A DNA stretch of 36,850 nucleotides from an uncultured Clostridia bacterium. Its GTDB lineage: Bacteria > Bacillota > Clostridia > Oscillospirales > Ruminococcaceae. The stretch's first letter is position 1; each line of letters begins with the position of its first letter. The notes beneath the pieces are model-generated. The model did not search any database. It saw nothing but the letters and a program-made list of their open reading frames with translations, and was not told where the DNA came from. The position numbers and the translations under genes were made by a program. Positions 22,985 through 31,125 of the stretch are shown here, one piece after another. The DNA lies in the NCBI GenBank assembly GCA_947166275.1, contig CAMVDP010000018.1:1-36850 (forward strand), given 5' to 3'.

Positions 22985-25285
22985 ATGCGAAAGAGCACCA
23001 GGAAAGTCGACATCATAATCATCGCGGTCATAATTCTTCTGATCGCGGGTGTGATATTGCTTACATTTATGCCGAACCGTGACAATCAAAATGAAAATGT
23101 TGTTTTCGCAGACACAGACGGCGACGGAGAGATAACGTATACCGACTATATCGGAAAGCGTGTCGGTATAGTTACCGGTTCAAGCTTTGAAGACCCGACA
23201 TTTGAGTATCTACCCGACAGCGAGTACTTATATTATGACACTTTAAGCGATATTATACTTGCGCTTGAACAGAATAAAATAGATTGCTTTATATATGACG
23301 AGCCTGTTCTCCGAATGGCGCATTTAGAGAAGCCGGAGGTCGGATATTTAGACGATGTTTTGAGAGAGGACTGTTACAGCTTCGCGTTTCCAAAGAACAA
23401 CGAAAAAGCAGATCATACTTTAGAGCAGTTCAACGAAATGCTGTCAGGTTTTACGTCAGACGGAACGCTTGAAAAGATGAAAGCCAAGTGGTTTTCGGAA
23501 AACCCGGAGAAAAACAGGGTGGACTTTTCCGGACTTACCGGAGAAAACGGTACTCTGAAAATTGTGACAGTTTCCACAAATGTTCCGTTTTCTATGGTCG
23601 CAGAAGGGGAGCTTACCGGATATTCCATAGAGCTTGTTACGGAATTCTGCCGCAGATACGGATATGACTGTATCATCGATCAGACGAATGTATCTTCGTC
23701 ACTTGCCGGAATTTCCACAGGCATCTACGATATGTTGGCATCCTGTTCGACTGTGACAGAGGAACGAAAGGAAAGCATGAACTTTTCTGATCCTATCTAT
23801 GTAGGCGGGATTTCGCTTGCAGTAAGGACCTCGGATTTAACGCAAACAGACGATTCGGTAACCGAAGATACACCTCTTTCATATTTCGGCGACAAGAAGA
23901 TAGGGATACTTACAGGCAGCGCCTACGAACCCGTTGCACAGAATGTATTCCCGGATGCGGAGTATATGTATTTTGATGTGGCATCCGACCTTGCGCTTGC
24001 GGCAGTATCGGGAAAGATAGACGGCTATCTGATGGCATCGGATCAGGCAGAGACTATGATAGCGGAAAACCCCGACCTGTTCTGGCTTAAAGAAGCCGCG
24101 GAAGATACCGCCTATGCGTTTGCTTTCCCGAAAACGGAAAACGGTGCGGTTTTGCGCGATAAGATAAACGCGTTTCTCAAGAAGATAAAAGCCGACGGTA
24201 CAATGGACGCGCTTCTTAAAAAGTGGACAGAGGGTGAGATCGAACAGTCCGTTGATTTGACAGGCTTCACGGGCGAGAATGGAGTCCTGAGCATTGCGTG
24301 CGACGGTACGACGCCGCCGTGGGAGTACACATACAACGGCGAGGTCACGGGCTACGAGATCGAGCTTGTGGCAATGTTCTGCCGCGAGTACGGTTATATA
24401 CCGGATTTCGATTCGATGACATTCTCCGCAGTAATACCGGGTATCTCCGCGGAAAAATACGATATGGCTGCGGCAAATATCTCGGTAACAGCCGAGCGCG
24501 CGGAAAGTGTCTACTTCTCCGATAAGGAATCGGGAAGCACTGTTGTATTTGTGACCGCGGCAGTCGGCGCTGAAAGCCCGCAGAACGCCGGAAACGTAGG
24601 CTTCCTCGACAGCATAGTTTCAAGCTTCGAGAAGAATTTCATCCGCGAAGACCGCTGGAAGCAGATACTTGAAGGTATCGGCACGACCTGCCTTATAACT
24701 GCGCTTTCAGCGATATTCGGCTCGGTACTTGCGTTCCTGATCTGTATGTTCAGACGCACAGGCAGCAGGCTTGCGAACGCGATATCCAACATTTATGTGA
24801 AGCTTCTGCAAGGCACGCCGATAGTAGTACTGCTGATGATACTGTATTATGTCATTCTCGGCAAATCGGGTCTTGAAGCGGTATGGGTAGCGACCATCGG
24901 CTTCACACTAAACTTCGGCGCGTACGCATCCGAGATAATGCGCTCGGGTATAGAGAGCATCGACGGCGGTCAGCGAGAAGCAGCTCTTGCTCTCGGCTAC
25001 AACGAAAATCAGGCGTTCTTCAAATTCATCTTCCCGCAGGCGGCGGTGCACTTTATTCCCGTGTATAAGCAGGAGATAGTCTCGCTGCTGAAAAGCACCT
25101 CAATAGTGGGGTACATCGCGATACAAGACCTCACAAAGATGAGCGATATTATCCGCAGCCGTACCTATGAAGCCTTCTTCCCGCTTATAGCAACGGCGAT
25201 CATCTACTTCATTCTGGCGTGGATCATTTCGTTGCTTCTGAAGCTTGTACTTAAAATATTTGATAAGCGACACAAGAGACAGTAA
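22985..25285 (+). CDS. ABC amino-acid-type permease fused to stacked solute-binding domains
   Basis: This 766-residue protein starts with one membrane helix (about 9-29). Then come a half-size binding-protein lobe (about 40-180, ending DGTLEKMKAKWF), a full SBP_bac_3-type domain (about 185-420, ending DGTMDALLKKW) and a further N-terminal lobe (about 428-520). The segments are recognisable as repeats: LTGENGTLKIVTVSTNVPFS against FTGENGVLSIACDGTTPPWE. A HisM/GlnP-type permease fills residues 540-766, with the ATPase-contact loop GGQREAALALGYNENQAF. It would import polar amino acids. No ATP-binding subunit gene is present, so the ATPase must be encoded elsewhere. Start at ATG 22985 behind AAGGAA. 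Confidence 0.85.
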   Translation: MRKSTRKVDIIIIAVIILLIAGVILLTFMPNRDNQNENVVFADTDGDGEITYTDYIGKRVGIVTGSSFEDPTFEYLPDSEYLYYDTLSDIILALEQNKIDCFIYDEPVLRMAHLEKPEVGYLDDVLREDCYSFAFPKNNEKADHTLEQFNEMLSGFTSDGTLEKMKAKWFSENPEKNRVDFSGLTGENGTLKIVTVSTNVPFSMVAEGELTGYSIELVTEFCRRYGYDCIIDQTNVSSSLAGISTGIYDMLASCSTVTEERKESMNFSDPIYVGGISLAVRTSDLTQTDDSVTEDTPLSYFGDKKIGILTGSAYEPVAQNVFPDAEYMYFDVASDLALAAVSGKIDGYLMASDQAETMIAENPDLFWLKEAAEDTAYAFAFPKTENGAVLRDKINAFLKKIKADGTMDALLKKWTEGEIEQSVDLTGFTGENGVLSIACDGTTPPWEYTYNGEVTGYEIELVAMFCREYGYIPDFDSMTFSAVIPGISAEKYDMAAANISVTAERAESVYFSDKESGSTVVFVTAAVGAESPQNAGNVGFLDSIVSSFEKNFIREDRWKQILEGIGTTCLITALSAIFGSVLAFLICMFRRTGSRLANAISNIYVKLLQGTPIVVLLMILYYVILGKSGLEAVWVATIGFTLNFGAYASEIMRSGIESIDGGQREAALALGYNENQAFFKFIFPQAAVHFIPVYKQEIVSLLKSTSIVGYIAIQDLTKMSDIIRSRTYEAFFPLIATAIIYFILAWIISLLLKLVLKIFDKRHKRQ

Positions 25286-25318
25286 GCAGCGATAAAAATC
25301 GCCTGTTATATGAGTGTC

Positions 25319-26929
25319 TCAAGTGCTCGCGACATGGGCAGGGTACCATTTTTCGAACCAGACGGTGAAGGCACCCATGAGGACGGGAACGGCGTTGCAG
25401 ACGATGAGAGCCGGGACGGTGAGCCCGTTAGACTGCATGATGAAGGCTGCCGGAGCGAGGATGACGTACATTATTCCCCACGCTGCGGCAAGTATCTTGT
25501 TCGTGCTGACGAACAGCGGGTTGGAGAGCGCTTTTTCACCGCCATAGTTGTACTTGACGTAGGCTGCACAAAGCGGCTCCCCGGTGAATGCCGAGATCAG
25601 CCACATAAGCCCGAACGCGAGATAGCCCGCGTCAGCAGCGAGATAACCGTCTCCGCTCACAAGCGCGAGGGCTGCTGCAGCCGTCACCGTAAGAGCCGTA
25701 AGCTTGTCATAGAACGTTATCTCATGCTTTATCAATATTATCGGCATAGCTGCGCACACACCGATAGTGATGAGCGCACCGATGAACGTATTTATCGGGA
25801 CCGCTATCCAGAGCGTCATCCACATGGCTATCATAAACGCCATGAGCGGCTTTCCGAGCTGCCTGCCCGGCGTTTTCGGCCGGCCTGCGGAGTTATCATG
25901 CCTGCCGAAGTAATCTTCCCAGTGTATCATCAGCTGAAAGTCGCCCTTTACGCTGTACAGATGCTTCGCAAGAGCCTCCGAGCCGCCGATCTTATTCGCC
26001 GATATATCCTTCCACACCTGCCACGGCGTTTCTATACGAGTCGTATATTTCAGGCTGCCGTCAGTGATGACCTCGCTTCCCTCCCTGCCGAGCTTTATCT
26101 GGTACGTTTCTCCGAGGTCGGTGTAGCACATCTCAAGCACGCGATCCCTGCCGTCATAGCTGTTCTTGTTATAGAGAGCCGCCATCTGCCGCGTGAACGA
26201 CAGGCTTTCGGGCACCTTTTCTCCGGTCTCACGATTTATGCCCCAGCTCGCGTCAGCCATTTCCTCGAATACATCCTTTGGATAGAGCAGCTCACCGAGC
26301 TTTACGCGGATCTCCGCTGATATTCCGCCCGCAGCATATTCCCTGCCTGCTTCGCGAACATACCCGAGGTACTCGTCTGTCCTGCCGCTCAGCGAAGGTA
26401 TCGAAAACAGCTCGCCCTGCCCACAGAGAATCGTTTCGTAGTTTGACTTTCCGCAGATGTGGTCGAACATTCCGAGCACAGCGTCGTAGTTTCCCGCTGC
26501 CGACCAGAAACCGCAGGTGCTTATGATAACGTATTTTTTCTTCGAAAAGTCGTATCTTGCCGGGTGGCTGCCGCTGCCGACTCCATCGCTGCGTTCCTCC
26601 ATAAAAGGCAGAACATTCGGAAGCTGGCGGTCTATCATATTCTTCATCTCGCCGGGGACTCCGAAATAATACAGCGGAAAGCTGAATATCACCATGTCCG
26701 CGGCTTGTATCCGTGCAAGAATATCAGCCATGTCGTCCTTTATCACGCATTTGCCGGGAGTTGCCTTCCAGCAGGCGAAGCACCCGCGGCACCCTTTTAT
26801 ATCGAGCTTGCAAAGCTCCGCAGTATCCACATTGTTATCGGTGCCGAGACCTTCGACGAATGCGTTCGTCAGCTTTATCGTATTGCTTCTCTCCCCTTTA
26901 GGGCTCCCATTGAGAACAAGTATATTCAT
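25319..26929 (-). CDS. Flavodoxin-fold NAD(P)H oxidoreductase fused to SCP2-like and membrane domains
   Basis: This 536-residue protein begins with a flavodoxin-like FMN reductase domain (1-210) containing LVLNGSPKGERSNT, CRGCFACW and FSFPLYYFGVPGEMKN. The middle (about 225-345) resembles an SCP2-type lipid-binding domain (YTDLGETYQIKLGREG). The C-terminal 180 residues contain five or six hydrophobic helices. Reduction of a quinone, nitro compound or other lipophilic acceptor at the membrane is a reasonable inference. Its ATG overlaps the stop of the padR gene (ATGA), so it is probably induced when the PadR regulator binds a ligand. The start at 26929 removes a 13-residue unsupported extension. 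Confidence 0.82.
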   Translation of the reverse strand: MNILVLNGSPKGERSNTIKLTNAFVEGLGTDNNVDTAELCKLDIKGCRGCFACWKATPGKCVIKDDMADILARIQAADMVIFSFPLYYFGVPGEMKNMIDRQLPNVLPFMEERSDGVGSGSHPARYDFSKKKYVIISTCGFWSAAGNYDAVLGMFDHICGKSNYETILCGQGELFSIPSLSGRTDEYLGYVREAGREYAAGGISAEIRVKLGELLYPKDVFEEMADASWGINRETGEKVPESLSFTRQMAALYNKNSYDGRDRVLEMCYTDLGETYQIKLGREGSEVITDGSLKYTTRIETPWQVWKDISANKIGGSEALAKHLYSVKGDFQLMIHWEDYFGRHDNSAGRPKTPGRQLGKPLMAFMIAMWMTLWIAVPINTFIGALITIGVCAAMPIILIKHEITFYDKLTALTVTAAAALALVSGDGYLAADAGYLAFGLMWLISAFTGEPLCAAYVKYNYGGEKALSNPLFVSTNKILAAAWGIMYVILAPAAFIMQSNGLTVPALIVCNAVPVLMGAFTVWFEKWYPAHVAST

Positions 26930-27468
26930 TTTTCTTCCCCCTCCAGCATCTTTATGCAGCTGTCGCACCAGTCACAAAGCATTTTTGTATACATCTTTCC
27001 GTACTCTACCGTCATTTTCCAGTAAATTGATCTTTCCGGCATATCTATCGCTTTCGAGTAAAGATCGGCAGAGCCTTCCGGCATATTCATGCCGCTGCCG
27101 AACTTGAGAGCGCTTTCCTTTATCGACCTGAAAAAGCGGATATTCTCCGCCGTGCTGAGCTCTCCACGGAAAAATGTCAGCATAAGAAGCCTGCTCCTTG
27201 AATCGAAGCAGTTCTCTGTACCAAGCCACTTCAACAGCTCGCACTTTCCTTCATCGGTTATCGAGAACAGCTTACTGTCAGGTCTGCTGCCCCCCTTCAC
27301 TACCGTATGTGTGACATATCCGCGCTCTTCGAGCGTCTGCAGTTCGCGGTATATCTGACTTGTCTGCGCAGTCCAGAAGTAGTTGAGCGAATCGCGGAAC
27401 ACCGCCATTATCTGATAACCGCTCATATCGCCGTAATTCAGCAATCCAAGAATACCATGCCTGAGCAT
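26926..27468 (-). CDS. PadR-family transcriptional regulator
   Basis: This 180-residue regulator has the PadR winged helix in residues 1-85 (ILGLLNYGDMSGYQIMAVF, SQIYRELQTLEERGYV, YSITDEGK-like LFSITDEGKCELLKW). A C-terminal alpha-helical dimerisation domain follows in residues 90-175. PadR proteins usually repress an adjacent detoxification or efflux gene and release DNA on binding a small aromatic ligand. It is translationally coupled to the downstream FMN reductase fusion gene, its most likely target together with itself. A full-consensus promoter lies upstream. Confidence 0.9.
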   Translation of the reverse strand: MLRHGILGLLNYGDMSGYQIMAVFRDSLNYFWTAQTSQIYRELQTLEERGYVTHTVVKGGSRPDSKLFSITDEGKCELLKWLGTENCFDSRSRLLMLTFFRGELSTAENIRFFRSIKESALKFGSGMNMPEGSADLYSKAIDMPERSIYWKMTVEYGKMYTKMLCDWCDSCIKMLEGEEK

Positions 27469-27508
27469 TTTTGCCTCCGTTATTCTATTTGTGGAATATT
27501 ACATTTGT

Positions 27509-27537
27509 ATTATACATCGTGCGGATCAATTTGTCAA
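27509..27537 (-). promoter_or_regulatory. padR operon promoter
   Basis: TTGACA (27532-27537), a 17-bp spacer and TATAAT (27509-27514) on the minus strand match the consensus exactly. Two ATTTGT motifs (plus strand, 27487-27508) lie just downstream and could form an operator. Confidence 0.88.
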
Positions 27538-27626
27538 GCATTTTTCTTCTATTCTTTGAAAGACGTCATTGCTGTTGACAAAGCACCCGTTCACAGCGCT
27601 GTCAGACCCGATCCGGTCTATACCGC

Positions 27627-27664
27627 CAAAAAAACAGCTGCACATCGTAAGATGTGCAGCTGTT
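27627..27664 (-). terminator. Terminator downstream of the SpoIIE-like gene
   Basis: On the minus strand a perfect 13-bp stem (ACAGCTGCACATC at 27651-27663 pairing with 27634-27646) with a 4-base loop is followed by TTTTTTT. It lies about 180 bases past the SpoIIE-like stop. Confidence 0.88.
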
Positions 27665-27845
27665 GCTGTCTGACGTCCCTAATAATGACATTATCTCTTT
27701 TATGCGCACCTCTTCCACGCCGGAGACAGGGAAGAGACATATATTCAGACTGTTTTGCGCTATATCCGTTTAAATGATCAACCATTTGCTGTTACACAGC
27801 GATCATTAATTCAGACACCTCGCTGTTTCAAAGAAATGATTCCTG

Positions 27846-29147
27846 TCAATTTATATACAGACCGAGCATCGTGATATCATCGAACGGGTCGGCGTCACCG
27901 TTGAATTTATCGATATCCGCCTTCATCTTCATCAGAAGATCACGCGGGTCGGAAGCCGGGATCGAATTCAGCGTTCCGATCATCCTGTCGGTGCCGTAGC
28001 GCTCTCCGTCCTTACCTTTTGCCTCGGTCACGCCGTCTGTATACAGGAAAAGTCTGTCGCCCTTCGACAAGCTGATACGCTCATCCTCGAACGTCAGTCC
28101 CTCGGTAGTCGCGAGAGGCGGACAGTGATCATGAACATCAGCGAGAATTTCGGCAGGAGTTCCTCCCATAAGCGCACGGTTCTTTATAAGAGTTTTGGTA
28201 ATGACCATAAACAGAGCAGCGGGTACGCCTTTGCCGGACACATCCGCCATTACGAGCCCTACGTGCGACTCGTCTATCATAAAGAAGTCGTAGAAATCAC
28301 CGCCGACCTCCTTCGCCGGAGTCATCACCGCGTAAATGCTGAAATCTTCGCGCTTCGGGAAATGGATCGGGAGCATATCCGCCTGTATTCGGGTAGCGAC
28401 ACCGAGCTCCGCTCCGATGCGCTCTTTTTCAGCGGTCATCTTGGTGATATCGTCAATGTAGCTTCCTATGTCGCTTTCCATTTTCTTCATGGCTTCGGTA
28501 AGCTCGCCTATCTCGTCGCTGCGGCTTATATTAATAGAATGGAACGACACCTTTTTCTCCGAATTGTTTATATAGTCCGATGCCACGAGCAACAGCCTGT
28601 TAATAGGATCGACAATGCTTCTGATAATAATTACCAGATAGATCGCGCCGAGAACAAATGTTACGATAACGAGCATTACCGTCAGGTTGATGATGAAAGC
28701 GTATTCGTGCGCCTTAACTTCACCCATAAGCAGATCGACACACATGAATGCCGTATAGTCGCCGCTGCCGTCATATATAGGAGCACCAGCAACGACGAGC
28801 CAGCCGTATTCATCGTAGTATCCGGTGTACGGCTCGAATCCGCCGTCCGGATCGTATACGGCATCGAACACCTCGAACGATTCAAAGCGGTCGATAACAC
28901 CGGGATAGCATACAGGCTCTTCCGTCGCGACTGTGATATAGAGAGAATACGGTTCGCTGCGGGAGCTGTCGTAAGCGATTATGTATATTGCGGAAAGTGT
29001 GTCGATACTGGCATTGTTAACGACGTTATAGAGATAATCGCTGACCTCTTTATACTCGGGCGTATCCATGATCCACGCAAGTTTTCCCGTGAATGCCTCA
29101 AATTCAGGGCTTCCCCAGTCGTCGCCCGTGAGCGCGGTCGAAACCAC
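27846..29147 (-). pseudogene. SpoIIE-type phosphatase, truncated and internally deleted
   Basis: The frame encodes 433 residues: the rear of an extracellular Cache-type sensor (to about 150), a membrane helix (about 155-180), a HAMP-like segment, a coiled coil and a PP2C/SpoIIE domain (about 250-433). The first membrane helix and front of the sensor are missing. The phosphatase domain keeps VGGDFYDFF, ADVSGKGVPAALFM, LYTDGVTEA and FDDITML. It jumps from AEILADVHDHC to PPLATTEGL where relatives carry roughly 45-50 more residues, so its core is incomplete and it is probably inactive. The GTG at 29147 has no ribosome binding site and lies in araA-like sequence. The frame is continuous with araA apart from one TGA. 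Confidence 0.75.
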
Positions 29148-29690
29148 AACGTGATGAGCTCAGCCCGCGTAGATCCATGCAGCGGCACCGATAGCGTAGT
29201 CGGGCTTTATTTTCCGCATAAGTCTTGCTACAGGGAGCTTCGGCATAGGTTCAGGCTGCTTGACCAGCTCGATCTCCGCGCAGACAAGTCTGAAGCGGTC
29301 GCCCATGTCTATCATTGATACCGCGATGCCCTTTCCGGAGATGCCGTCAAACACCAGACGCGCGGGATCGGATTTTCCGCCTATGCTGAGCGGGTGTACC
29401 TGTATCTTCGGCCCGGTCCCGGCAAAAACAGGAGATACCTCCAGCATGTGCGCCGCAAGCTCAAGCTCTTTGCCCTCGGTAAGGTCGTAGGTGTAATCAT
29501 CCATAAATCCGGTCGTTCCGGGTCTGTCGGCTGCCATTTTCTGCATCACAGCTCCGAGAGCAGCGGTCTTGTAATCTCCCTCGGGTCCGAAGCCTATTCC
29601 TTTTGACATTATGTTCTGTGCCGCGATACCGGGCAGCTGTTCCAATCCGTGCAGATCCTGACTTCCCGTTAGACAATAGATTTTTTTCAT
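29127..29690 (-). pseudogene. araA: L-arabinose isomerase remnant
   Basis: The ATG at 29690 (AGAGGC upstream) begins MKKIYCLTGSQ, the AraA N-terminus. The next residues DLHGLEQLPGIAAQ match the FEDLHGLKQLPG region some 280 residues further on in full-length AraA (about 500 residues). The deletion is in frame. The retained part includes GFGPEGDYKTAA, FMDDYTYD, GGKSDPARLVFDG and SMIDMGDRFRL. After AAWIYAG a TGA (29160-29162) stands where AraA has Gly. The next codons AHHVVVSTALT still look like AraA (GGAHH motif) before the frame enters SpoIIE-like sequence. The enzyme cannot be functional, because most of the N-terminal and central domains are absent. Confidence 0.85.
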
Positions 29691-29841
29691 GGTTATGCCT
29701 CTTGTATAATAGTAATTGTTTATTGATGACCCGGTTATCATATCGTGCCTGTTCACACTTCTTCACAGAAAGATCCTGCAGCTTTTCTGATCGACAGGCA
29801 TGCCATTTGTTATTGCCCGGCCCAAAATGCCCAAAGTTGTA

Positions 29842-29869
29842 TTGACAATTTATATAGTTTTATTATAAT
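29842..29869 (+). promoter_or_regulatory. Promoter of the AraC-family gene
   Basis: TTGACA (29842-29847), a 16-bp spacer and TATAAT (29864-29869). The following TTGTATTGTACAT resembles AraR half-sites. Confidence 0.75.
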
Positions 29870-29924
29870 TGTATTGTACATGTTAAATCAATGGAAAATA
29901 TTCCCGAAAACATGAAGGATAGTC

Positions 29925-30752
29925 TTGAACGAGATAGTTTTATCATCGGTGTGTCAGCCGGTAGTTTGCGCCTGCGGCTATCTGACTGCATACGAACCGT
30001 TTTATCATATCGACCGCGTCCCCGATTTCAACGAGCTTGTATATGTGGATGAAGGCACAATGTATGTCTGTGAGGACGGTACGGATCACGAGATACACGC
30101 GGGCGAGCTTGTTTTTCTCAAGCATCACATAAGACATTACGGGGTAAAGGAGATCCAACGCGGCACTGCGTGGTATTACGTTCATTTTTATCTTGACGAG
30201 CCCGGAGAAACCACTGCGGGAGCTGACGCAGGCAAGGTCCCGCAATTGTATGAGGCGCTTCCGAAAAAGATCAGCGGAATGAAAAACAGCGATATCGAAC
30301 AGCGTTTTTCCGAACTTGTAAAGTACTGTCACTTAATGGACAATGTCAAAAAAATGAGAATAAACAATATGTTCGGATCTCTGCTTCTTGATATAGCGCT
30401 GATGAAATACGCAGATGACAGGAAGCGCACGCTTTCATTCCCGATCTGCGAATGGCCGGACAAACACTATAACGAGCCTTTCTGTGCGTCGAGGCTGGAA
30501 AAAGAGTTCTTTCTCAGCTATAAGCGTATGGCTGCAGTCTTCAAAAAGGAACAGGGAATGACTATGCAGCAGTATCATACAGAGCGTCGTATGCTGATCG
30601 CAGGTGACCTCCTCAAAGCCACGCCTCTTCCCGTGAACGAGATAGCGGCAGGTCTCGGATATGACGATCCGCTTTATTTCAGCAGATGCTTTCACGCCAG
30701 ATACGGAGTCTCCCCGAGAAGCTATCGCATATCGGCAAAAACAGACTACTGA
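29925..30752 (+). CDS. AraC-family transcriptional regulator
   Basis: This 275-residue regulator has an N-terminal cupin-like sensing domain (about 15-110, DEGTMYVCEDGTDHEIHAGE and FLKHHIRHYG). A C-terminal AraC/XylS DNA-binding domain occupies about residues 180-272, with two helix-turn-helix segments (VNEIAAGLGYDDPLYFSRCF, RYGVSPRSYR). The start is TTG at 29925, supported by GAAGGAT six bases upstream; the nearby ATG codons are out of frame. It is divergent from the araA remnant and could once have activated it. The sugar sensed is not predictable. Confidence 0.85.
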   Translation: MNEIVLSSVCQPVVCACGYLTAYEPFYHIDRVPDFNELVYVDEGTMYVCEDGTDHEIHAGELVFLKHHIRHYGVKEIQRGTAWYYVHFYLDEPGETTAGADAGKVPQLYEALPKKISGMKNSDIEQRFSELVKYCHLMDNVKKMRINNMFGSLLLDIALMKYADDRKRTLSFPICEWPDKHYNEPFCASRLEKEFFLSYKRMAAVFKKEQGMTMQQYHTERRMLIAGDLLKATPLPVNEIAAGLGYDDPLYFSRCFHARYGVSPRSYRISAKTDY

Positions 30753-31125
30753 ACAGTGCTGATGGGGTAAGAAATAATATGATACGGGAGGCGATGCGCT
30801 GCCCGTTCTTTTATCAGCGAGATTATCATCCATATACATATCCGCAGCACACGATACGGCATTACATATTGCGCACTGTTTGCTCTCGGCAGTTTTCCGC
30901 ATATTTCAAACCGAAGTGTAAATCCTATGGGTATTTTGCACAATATAACTACTCGAAATATTAGCAGGTGTACAAATCAGTTCTTTGAAGCAAATTTTGT
31001 ATTTACAAATTTAGCAAAATGTGTTATTATATGTTCAGACAGTTGTAATTAATCTTTTGGTATGGAGATTCGGGACATACTCTATGCACGAAACAGTGCA
31101 TCTACCGATCAGAGGTGAAAAGCTT
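30753..31125. other. Intergenic region, AraC gene to araR
   Basis: This 373-bp stretch has a weak hairpin at 30783-30806 with TTCTTTT after it that could end the AraC transcript. Downstream lie the araR promoter and operator-like sequence. An open frame of about 60 codons from 30781 lacks coding character. Confidence 0.5.
30994..31030 (+). promoter_or_regulatory. araR promoter with AraR-like operator
   Basis: TTTACA (31002-31007), a 17-bp spacer and TATTAT (31025-31030). The -35 lies inside an imperfect palindrome, AATTTTGTATTTACAAATT (30994-31012), which resembles the Bacillus AraR site ATTTGTAC-GTACAAAT. A further half-site TGTACAAAT is at 30968-30976. Autorepression by AraR is inferred. 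Confidence 0.65.

Larger units (their letters stand above)
27469..27845. other. Intergenic region, padR to SpoIIE-like gene
   Basis: This 377-bp stretch contains the padR promoter and a minus-strand terminator. About 180 bases between the terminator and the SpoIIE-like stop hold no recognised gene. Confidence 0.6.

Noticed and set aside
29160-29162. TGA in araA read as glycine or another recoded residue.
   Set aside because: TGA is a normal stop for other intact genes here, such as the response regulator and trpE, and araA already has a large deletion.
30781-30963. Open frame of about 60 codons after the AraC gene.
   Set aside because: No good start context, no recognisable family, and it covers a likely weak terminator.
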